DNA from: Tritrichomonas foetus
Lineage: Eukaryota; Parabasalia; Tritrichomonadida; Tritrichomonadidae
Reading direction: 5' to 3'
Length of the DNA stretch: 17,969 nucleotides
Assembly: GCA_001839685.1 (NCBI GenBank)
Contig: MLAK01001373.1
Coordinates: 1 to 17,969, forward strand
Part shown: positions 8,707 through 15,945 of the stretch, one piece after another
Layout of the letters: every line of letters starts with the position of its first letter
How positions within the stretch are numbered: position 1 is the stretch's first letter
The notes under the pieces: model-generated
The model's database searches: none
The model's input: the letters and a program-made list of their open reading frames with translations, nothing else
Told to the model about the DNA's origin: nothing
Position numbers and translations under genes: made by a program

Positions 8707-10287
8707 TTACAAAATTTTCGCTTGAGCTGTATAATTGCACGGTGTTGTAGAATTTATAAATTTGCCATTATCCAGCTTACACTTATAAATGAAATTATTG
8801 GTTCGGTTTTTCTTTATCAAGTCAAAGTAAAAAGTGTTCAAATCTTCGTTATTAGGTTTGTTTGCTATCGTGCTAGATGATGACGGATTAAAAATATTTC
8901 TTCCAAATGGAAAACCAGGTGAATATTTATTTGCTCCTACTAAGTTCATCACAGTTGGTGCAAAATCATAATAAGATATTAATTTTTCCTCGACTCGATT
9001 CTTGGATTTTTCCATTCCAGGGAAAGCCATAAATATCTTCTTCATATTAGTTCCTGCTGCACCACCATATGGATGATGATCAGGATAAATTACTAAAACA
9101 GAATGTTCGTACATTTTCAAGTCCAAATATTTATCAACGATTTTTTTGATGAATTGATCAGCACAATTAAAACATTTTTGGAAAGCACTCAATTTATTGC
9201 TAGGTTTACACCAAGCAGGAATTCTATAAGGTGCATGTGTTTGTTCATTAGCTATCCATAAAAGTGTTCTTGTATTATTAATTCTAGTTTGTTGATCAAT
9301 CATTGGAAGGAATTTTTCAACTACAGTATTTGCAATTTCCAAATCATTCTTCACTTGTGTTTTTCGATATTTTTTACCATCTCGAAAAGAAATAAAATCC
9401 ATGATTTTTTCATTGAAATCGTTCACAAAAAATAGACTATAATTCATGCTACGCAAATAATCAGGCAGACATTTCAATGGAACAACGTATTTCAACCCTT
9501 GACGTCCTCTGACATTCCATGCAATACTTGACATTACTTCAGGAACTCCACACTGCGTGACAATTGTTCCACCAGTACTCCAAGTGGTATACGGCATTGA
9601 TTCAATCGGCCCAATAAATTCATATTTTTCTGATAAGTTCTTTAAATATGGTGTAATATGACTATGAATGATATCATAACTAAAAGACTCTAGCTGAACC
9701 AAAATTAAATTTTTGGTATTACTTTTTTCGAAAACCACAGCTTCTTCATTTTCCATTCGTTTAAGATGAGAAACAAGATCATTTGACTTTTGATTGAAAA
9801 AGGTAATTCCGCTTTTTCCATAAAAATCATGCAAAATATACAAAAAGAAAATATATGTATATGTTAGCAAAAAGCACAAAATAATACTTCTAAAATCCGG
9901 AAGATCTATCTTATATTTGTATATTGGAAGATATACACTTATCATTGCAAAAACTAAAACTAAGATAAAGTACCAAATGAAAATTGGATGGTCATGAANT
10001 ATATACNCAATNTTNACNGCTTCCAAAGATTGATATGAAAGTGCAGTATTTTGAAAAATCCAAGAAACTGTTTCTGAACAGTTAATTGTCAAAGTCAATA
10101 AGAAAAGAACATTGCTGAGTAAGGAATCATCAGAAAGAATTGTTAAAAATACAATAAAGGCACACTCAGCGAAAGTTCTGCTGTTTGATTGCCCATACTT
10201 TTTTTTTATATATTCGACGGCTAATAAAACTACTAATCTGAAAGAGCACTTTGCGATATCGACTTTGGTTTTCCTCTTAAATTCCAT
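8707..10287 (-). CDS. OpgB/LtaS-like phosphoglycerol transferase (sulfatase superfamily) membrane protein, 526 aa
   Basis: Five hydrophobic segments (about 15-27, 38-54, 56-69, 101-123, 133-152) precede a C-terminal catalytic domain, the architecture of bacterial LtaS and OpgB. Conserved points in order are: NLILVQLESF with metal-binding Glu200; PYTTWSTGGTIVTQCGVP, where S237/T238 sits at the expected nucleophile position and QCGVP (245-249) matches the OpgB SQCGIP signature; EQTHAPYRIP with His351; and VLVIYPDHHPYGG with Asp403-His404. The spacing resembles LtaS. By family the enzyme would move phosphoglycerol or a similar head group onto a glycan or lipid at a membrane surface; trichomonad lipophosphoglycan is a possible but unproven substrate. 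The first ATG is at 10287, with an in-frame TGA upstream. Five N bases (9999-10018) leave residues 90-97 uncertain between hydrophobic segments 3 and 4. The stop reads TAAA. Confidence 0.82.
   Translation of the reverse strand: MEFKRKTKVDIAKCSFRLVVLLAVEYIKKKYGQSNSRTFAECAFIVFLTILSDDSLLSNVLFLLTLTINCSETVSWIFQNTALSYQSLEXXXIXYIXHDHPIFIWYFILVLVFAMISVYLPIYKYKIDLPDFRSIILCFLLTYTYIFFLYILHDFYGKSGITFFNQKSNDLVSHLKRMENEEAVVFEKSNTKNLILVQLESFSYDIIHSHITPYLKNLSEKYEFIGPIESMPYTTWSTGGTIVTQCGVPEVMSSIAWNVRGRQGLKYVVPLKCLPDYLRSMNYSLFFVNDFNEKIMDFISFRDGKKYRKTQVKNDLEIANTVVEKFLPMIDQQTRINNTRTLLWIANEQTHAPYRIPAWCKPSNKLSAFQKCFNCADQFIKKIVDKYLDLKMYEHSVLVIYPDHHPYGGAAGTNMKKIFMAFPGMEKSKNRVEEKLISYYDFAPTVMNLVGANKYSPGFPFGRNIFNPSSSSTIANKPNNEDLNTFYFDLIKKNRTNNFIYKCKLDNGKFINSTTPCNYTAQAKIL
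9999..10018. other. Five ambiguous bases inside the OpgB-like gene
   Basis: N occurs at 9999, 10007, 10012, 10015 and 10018. Frame is preserved, so these are uncertain base calls rather than a gap. Clustered ambiguity of this kind could also reflect two near-identical copies collapsed in the assembly. Confidence 0.95.
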
Positions 10288-12509
10288 ATGAACCAAATAT
10301 TTAGAGGCATCATTTCAATAGATGTTTTCATGATTCATATTCAAATGTTTGAGAAATTATTAGAATATTTAGGAGATAATTCTAAAGAAAATTGTAACAT
10401 ACCTTTAATATTCTCCGATCGAAACAGAGAAGTTCATGAATTCATGTTCATAGTGACTACATCCAAATGTGAAACGTTTTTTCGGTTTTAAAAAGGACAC
10501 ACATGTCCTTTTTATTTTTCAATGATATCAAAATTTCATAAGGTCTCTTCAATTTATCATCGAATTTTAAATATAGGTTCTTTTCAAATACATTTCCCTC
10601 AGTGGTCAACTCGAAAATGTTAATCTCTTGAGAGGACAGCAAAAAAAGCTCTTGATTGAGTGTCATATTATTAAGTGAGTCGAAGGTTCTGATGAGTTTG
10701 TCATGAAAGAAAAATTAACGACCAAAAAATAAAAATGAAGAATTCCTCAAAGATTACTAGAAAAAATATCACAAATTTATGAACACTCAATATTGAAAAT
10801 TGATATAGAAATTTTGAAAACTAGAACTAATACCAGTGATTTTTTTGTTAGAGGAAATTCATGTTTGAAGTAAATGGTTTTCTTTCACTTAATGTATTTA
10901 TAATAATTAAAAAAACTAAGAAATTATGTTGATTTAATGGCATTTTAACAATAATATTCGTTGTTCAATGAAAAAGGTTTTGATATATTTTATTGTTCCA
11001 AAATTTCTCTGTTTTGACAAAACTTTTCATAATATGCAACGTATATTAATCATGATTTTGGAATTTCAAAGAAAAATAATTAGGTTCTAAATTATTTTAT
11101 GAATACTTTCCTATGATCTTAAAAAGATATAAATTAACTTCATTTCATGAATGAAATTGATATTTAGATTCACATTTAGGGTATTTTCATATTTTCAACC
11201 ATCTAAAAATTTAATCAGTTTCCGTTTTTTCTTTGAAATTATTATTTTTCATGTTACATTAGGGATTTTTGTCAACAAGTTATGTATAATTTAGAATTAT
11301 CATAAATATAACCAAGCCAGATCTTTTCTGATGACTTTAAAATAATCACTATAGCTTATTTCACTTTACTATTATATAAAGAATGATGTTTTATAAATAG
11401 AAAGTTCAATCGTGTAGTCTAGAATAATGATCCACCCAATCATAGACATTCTATAGAAGTTATCAATATTTTCACTCATATTATCATGAAGTGACTTTAT
11501 ATATTCAGATAAAGTTTGCTGACGCAAAAATAGTGAACAGTAAAATGTAAACTTATCAGGAATCATGACCAAAAAAAAAAAAAATAACCATAATGATGTG
11601 GACATGTGATAAAAACTGTCCATAACTAGGGTTCGGAGTTGTACCATAAGCATAACTGTTCCGACTCTGATTTTAATTGCCTATGACATCTTTACGAAAT
11701 TCTGAATTATTGTAACGAATGAAAAAAGACAAGGAGTATAACCAACCATATTCTCAGAATATTATTCTGTATAGTAGTGCTGGAACAATTCACATCACTG
11801 AATATTTCGTTTGTTTTTTGATAGAAAAATGATTTACAATCACTCTGTCAGTTCTTTAAATAGGATCCATTTTCCCAAATGGCCAAAAAGATATATTTGA
11901 AAAGTCTAGAAATATGTATAAAATCTACATTTTATTTATTTATTTATTTTTGTGTGTTTGTGTTTGAAGAAACATAATTTTTTTTTAAATAAAAAAAATC
12001 TCATTTTGATTCCAGTCAGTTCGAAAAAGAGACAAGAATCGTTTATATTCAGAATATTGAAAATTAACTTTTTGATTGACCATGCTTAGGATCCGTTTAG
12101 GTCAATTTATCATAATCAACTGAATAGATAGAGGAAATACGTTCATCTAAATCACAATTTGCTCAACTTTTTTCACTGAAAAGCACTGTAAATAACAAAT
12201 GATTTGGCATCACTGTTATGACCATGATTTGATGAAATTATGACTACTTCATGAAAAACAGTATTTGACCATGACGATTTAAATCTGAACATTCCCCACT
12301 CATTCTGTCAGTAGATTATTATTAACTATTTAAATATTTCTCATATTTTTTGGTCTGATGATATTGCCAGCATCTTGGAAAAATTGTTGGCAAAAAAAAC
12401 AGAATTGAATACTTTATTTCCTACTGTGATAATACAATCCCTCAATAACTTTGAATGCATATTATTCAAAAAGTTTAGGAATTTGAGAGAACTCAAAACT
12501 CAAAAAAAA
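10288..12509. other. 2.2-kb gene-poor region between the OpgB-like and second kinase genes
   Basis: No gene here can be named. Two small ATG frames have protein-like composition and may be relics: 10288-10491 (+, ...MFEKLLEYLGDNSKENCN...) and 10457-10666 (-, MTLNQELFLLSSQEINIFEL...). They overlap each other, so at most one is real. An open stretch near 10757-10880 (+, ...LLEKISQIYEHSILKIDIEI...) lacks an ATG. A minus-strand 93-codon frame at 11372-11653 depends on an A14 run and is unlikely. Also seen are a TTTA tandem run at about 11931-11957 and a GT-rich run after it. The last 150 bp, ending in CAAAAAAAAATG, is the kinase leader. Confidence 0.4.
10489..10514. repeat. Perfect hairpin, 11-bp stem and 4-nt loop
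   Basis: TAAAAAGGACA (10489-10499) pairs exactly with TGTCCTTTTTA (10504-10514) around the loop CACA. It lies 200 bp upstream of the OpgB-like gene. It resembles a bacterial terminator in shape, but the context is eukaryotic and no transcript is known to end here. Confidence 0.55.
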
Positions 12510-13472
12510 ATGTCATTCGAAAACTTGTTATTAGACATTAACGATTATGAAGTCATCAAGAGGAAAAGAAATTCATTTTCTAGCGATGTTTTTGAAATAG
12601 AACATAAAGAAACCAAACAAAAATTTCATGCAGCAAGTTTTGATTGCAATTTTTCATTACCCACCCAAAATTATTGTCAAAAGTTACTACTCAGAGAAAT
12701 CAGTCTTTTATCTCACATGTCGCATCCTGCAATCATAAGATTCAAAGGATTTAGTTTCCGCAATTTTCAAAATACGTTAGAACCTGTTTTGGTTTATCAA
12801 GCGATGAAAAATGGAACACTCGATGAAGTATTACAGAAAGTAGCGAACAAACAACCACCAAAAGGCTGGACGCCAACGAAAAAATATATCGTAATATTAG
12901 GAATTGCTTTTGGAATGAAATATCTTCATTCACGTCATTATATTCATTGTGACTTAAGTCCAATTAATATTTTATTAGATTCAAACTTTTATCCTCGAGT
13001 TTGTAATTTCACTCGTGTGATTGAATTCAACCAGTTTAAAATGATCGATAATTTTTATGACCCTGATAGAGAATATGGCAAGGAGTTTGCTTGGTATAAA
13101 TCGCCGGAAATACTTCAAACATGTGGAATTACTGAAAAAACAGATGTTTATTCATTCGCAATGATTGTTTACCAACTCTTGACTGGAATTCACCCAAAAG
13201 ATTTTTATGGAAATAATTGTTGTCTATTCAAAGCAGTAACTGCCGCTGTAAATGGAAAAAGGCCAAATTTGGATGTTTTGAAAAGTAAGGCGCAAATTTA
13301 CTTCCTTGAAATGTGTTGGAACCATACTCCAAACTTACGCCTTTCTTTTGATGATATTGTGAATCAATTAACAAAATTCTGTGGAAATCAATTATCTGGA
13401 GAAAATGAATTCATTAATGAAGAAGTTGATTTTGAAGAAATAAATGAATACATTTCTCGTGCTGGATTTTAA
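12510..13472 (+). CDS. TKL-like pseudokinase, 320 aa
   Basis: This is a paralog of the minus-strand kinase ending at 5082, sharing its start (MSFENLLLDINDYE), helix C to beta-4 block (LLREISLLSHMSHPAIIRFKGFSF, 60-83), MKNGTLDE hinge (99-106), FGMKYLHSRHYIH, SPE (198-200), TDVYSFAM and the tail GENEFINEEVDFEEINEYIS (297-316). The active site is badly damaged: no glycine loop (RKRNSFSSDVF), ATP Lys replaced by Ser43, HRDLK changed to HCDLS (146-150), and DFG changed to NFT (166-168). It keeps the helix-C Glu and the HRD Asp (Asp148). ATP binding and catalysis are not expected, so a binding or scaffold role is likelier. An in-frame TTG extension of 45 codons precedes the ATG. I chose the ATG at 12510 because paralogy begins there. 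It has a single uninterrupted frame, so it appears maintained rather than decayed. Confidence 0.87.
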   Translation: MSFENLLLDINDYEVIKRKRNSFSSDVFEIEHKETKQKFHAASFDCNFSLPTQNYCQKLLLREISLLSHMSHPAIIRFKGFSFRNFQNTLEPVLVYQAMKNGTLDEVLQKVANKQPPKGWTPTKKYIVILGIAFGMKYLHSRHYIHCDLSPINILLDSNFYPRVCNFTRVIEFNQFKMIDNFYDPDREYGKEFAWYKSPEILQTCGITEKTDVYSFAMIVYQLLTGIHPKDFYGNNCCLFKAVTAAVNGKRPNLDVLKSKAQIYFLEMCWNHTPNLRLSFDDIVNQLTKFCGNQLSGENEFINEEVDFEEINEYISRAGF

Positions 13473-13869
13473 TTTGAAAAAAAATTCAGATAGATTTAAA
13501 AAAAATTCACTTCAAAAAACACTTAATTATTCATGTAATATCTTTTTTCTTTGACTCAAAATATCATCAATATTATTAAACTGAGCGATTTATCATATCT
13601 ACCATTCTTGTCATAAACTTCAGACATTTTGCAATTCTTCCCAGAAAAAAGAATCATGAATGAAAAAATAGTTAAGGGTAATAAAGAATTTACCAAATGA
13701 ATATTTAGATGGAATGATTTAAATGAGAAATGCAATCATATAACATATTTTAAAACACCAGCTTGAGCGAAAATCAATAATATTTATTTTATCATTTATA
13801 TAATGAAACATGAATCATTTTCGAAACAATGGTATTATTCTTTAAGTGGTCAAGAAAATCCATTTGACT
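13473..13869. other. 3' flank of the second kinase
   Basis: AT-rich DNA with no supported gene. A plus-strand TCACTTCA lies at 13507-13514, 35 bp after the kinase stop, with no reading frame of note behind it. Confidence 0.45.
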
Positions 13870-14350
13870 TTAAGATGTATTTTGGAAATAGTGCTTTCTA
13901 TAAGTAAAATTAGCTGTGGAACTGAATAGTGTGTGACAATCTTTATTAAATATCATTTTTTCAGCTGTAAAGGCTATCTTTTCACTTCGAACATCATATA
14001 TGATAGTTTTGGCCCCATTATTTTTAGATTTATTATTTTTTTTATTTGAATCAGCATAATCAGTAATTGATTTATTTTCATCTTGAAATGAATCATTCCA
14101 TTATTTGTCTGGAAAGTGCTGCTTTTTTCAAATCGAGATTACTGAAGTATATTAAGTTGTGTTATGGTTTGGTATTTATTATATCAAAAGTTATTGATTC
14201 TTTATCAGAAACATCAGGCAAGATAACGATTCTTAATGAATTGACGAAAGTAGTTGATGACAGATGTCTTCAAGAAATCCACTCCAAAAATTGTTCAGCC
14301 ATTTCATACAATGCAGAGTTTTCTATTTGAACGTTTTCATTTTGTGATTT
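13870..14350 (-). pseudogene. Decayed gene of unknown family
   Basis: The minus strand reads as protein-like blocks broken by stops. From 14350 down: SQNENVQIENSALYEMAEQF-LEWIS, stop, then VNSLRIVILPDVSDKESITF..., stop, then NLIYFSNLDLKKAALSRQIM, stop, all in one frame. A frameshift near 14100 leads to a 76-codon open stretch (DENKSITDYADSNKKNNKSK ... IIYDVRSEKIAFTAEKMIFN ...), ending in TAA at 13870-13872. The composition differs from the A/T noise around it. I recognise no domain. A competing plus-strand frame (14088-14330) exists but reads less naturally. Confidence 0.4.
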
Positions 14351-14961
14351 TCAACATTTTCGATGTTACTAATGATCAGAATTTTTGAAAGGAGTTAAGG
14401 AAGGAACTTGGATTGACAAGGATCTTCTTATTGCGGAAGAAGACTGGGAATGTCTTGTGTGATGATTTATTGGAATATGTTTAAGAACAGAAAGTGAATT
14501 ATGAAGAAATTCACTTCATTGTAACAACGGAATATTATTGTTTGAGCTCAGACAAAACGCGTTTTAACATAAAATGAGTATTCAATACAAGAGACAACAG
14601 ATAAAATTTCATCATTAAAGACAAAAAATAAATAACGAAAATTTATTCTGAGTTTGTGCGTTTGGTTATATTTGGAATTTCATTTCATCCAATTTACAGA
14701 CCTAAAACTTAACAAAAATATGAAGCTTGTTATATTTTGTTCCTATAAATGATATTAATTATTTATTCAATTAATTTAAAAAAAATGATTTTCATTGTGA
14801 AACATATTAATTAGAATTCGTCTATGAATTCATTCATTACGTTACAATGATGATAAATCAACTGAAAATCGGGGAAAAGTTCATTGTTTGATATTCTATT
14901 CATATTCAATTTGAAAAAAAATTGAGTGAATCAGCCATATATTGAAACAAAAAGTTTTACA
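14351..14961. other. Spacer between the decayed gene and the E2F-like promoter
   Basis: No intact gene. Around 14390-14580 there are short protein-like pieces on both strands (for example NYEEIHFIVTTEYYCLSSDK on plus), which may extend the decayed gene or belong to another relic. TCACTTCATT lies at 14511-14520. From 14600 to 14940 the DNA is A/T-rich without structure I can see. Confidence 0.35.
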
Positions 14962-15000
14962 TTCCGCGCCAACTTCGGCGGGAAATTTAAATAAGGCGCC
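14962..15000 (+). promoter_or_regulatory. GC-rich E2F-like dyad upstream of the 139-aa gene
   Basis: In a strongly A/T background this 39-bp island holds TTCCGCGCC (14962-14970) facing GGCGGGAAATTT (14977-14988), then the palindrome GGCGCC (14995-15000). GGCGGGAAA is the reverse of the E2F/DP core TTTCCCGCC, and the two facing sites form a near-palindrome. It ends 36 bp before the ATG at 15037, a typical distance for a parabasalid promoter. That an E2F-like factor binds here is inference from motif match and position. Confidence 0.5.
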
Positions 15001-15036
15001 AGAATGGAAATGCCCGCGATTCTTTCATAAAAATAT

Positions 15037-15456
15037 ATGAATGAAAATCATAATCGTGGGATCAACGAAGATGAAATCCCTTCTTCACCTGTTCCGTCCT
15101 CACCACTCGAACTCCACTTCGTCGCTGATGTCACGCCAAAGACAAATCAAATTGAATTATCAGGGAACATTGACCTGTCCAGTATTTTTGCACAGCACCT
15201 AAATTTAATTAACAGCATCACTAATTTAAACAATGGAAACACAGATACAACCAACTCAGTGACACCAAATTCGAATGCCCAGAACTCGGTGCCGAGAAAT
15301 CGAAATAATACGTTTCATAGAAGAGCCCAGTTGACCCTGCGGCCATTTGAGTCTTTCAGTGCAGTCGAAGATTCAGTTCGCGCATTGAATCATTTGATGA
15401 GGAAAAGAGAAAGGAAACTGGCCGCAAGAGCTGCTTCTGCAGCAAATGAAGAATGA
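15037..15456 (+). CDS. Small polar protein with proline-directed phosphosites, 139 aa, unknown
   Basis: I do not recognise the family. The N-terminus has IPSSPVPSSP (14-23) and VTPKT (32-36), which are Ser/Thr-Pro sites of the kind used by cyclin-dependent kinases. Residues 58-93 are an Asn/Thr/Ser-rich linker. The C-terminus is basic and probably helical (FHRRAQLTLRPFESFSAVED, then ALNHLMRKRERKLAARAASA). There is no signal peptide or membrane segment. The overall look is that of a disordered nuclear regulatory protein or the N-terminal extension of a replication protein such as an MCM subunit, but no catalytic domain follows. The ATG is the first in frame, just behind a GC-rich E2F-like dyad, which together with the SP sites suggests cell-cycle control (inference). 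GGTAAGTT follows the TGA stop by five bases, but no exon needs it. Confidence 0.6.
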   Translation: MNENHNRGINEDEIPSSPVPSSPLELHFVADVTPKTNQIELSGNIDLSSIFAQHLNLINSITNLNNGNTDTTNSVTPNSNAQNSVPRNRNNTFHRRAQLTLRPFESFSAVEDSVRALNHLMRKRERKLAARAASAANEE

Positions 15457-15945
15457 ATTGGTAAGTTTATTCATATTATGTTTATGTTTTATAAAAATTT
15501 TCAAATCGATTTTTTTTAAATTTAATGATTTTTAGAGTCACTTTTTCCCCTTTATATTCTGGATTATATTAGAGGTTGAGTATATACATGGGAATGATTT
15601 TCATATTTTACCTCTGACATGTCGTGAATTCAACATCAAAATATAAAAACATTTTGTAAGAAGCGCGATACTTTCAGGTACTCTTGTTTTTAAATATTTT
15701 TGTATTTTTTACCAGGAAATACAGAAAAGCATCAAAATTTACATTCAAAAGAAGGAAAAGAGAAAAAACGAGGTTAAAAAAAGGAAACATTTGGTTTTTT
15801 TTAATTATAAAAACATATTTTTTAATAGAAACAAAAACATATAATCCACACTTTTCTGATACACTAATTTCTTCCTAAGACAAAATGAATTAATTAGTTG
15901 ATACAGCGTTCATCCAACAGTATATTTTCCAACAGATCAGCCTAT
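15457..15945. other. Convergent intergenic region
   Basis: A/T-rich DNA between the 139-aa gene (+) and the ARMH1-like gene (-). No gene, RNA or repeat is supported. A 64-codon frame near 15684-15878 is Lys/Phe-rich and opens at a non-ATG codon, so it is treated as chance. Confidence 0.45.

Noticed and set aside
11372..11653. 93-codon minus-strand ATG frame
   Set aside because: The hydrophobic run comes from an A14 tract; flanking residues are not convincing, though a short stretch (SEYIKSLHDNMSENIDNFY) looks protein-like.
12375..12509. 45-codon N-terminal extension of the second kinase
   Set aside because: It opens at TTG, and similarity to the paralog begins exactly at the ATG at 12510.
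15456..15715. Intron from GGTAAGTT (15460) to TTTTTACCAG (15716)
   Set aside because: The reading frame stops before the donor, the known trichomonad donor and acceptor consensus do not match, and no coding exon follows.
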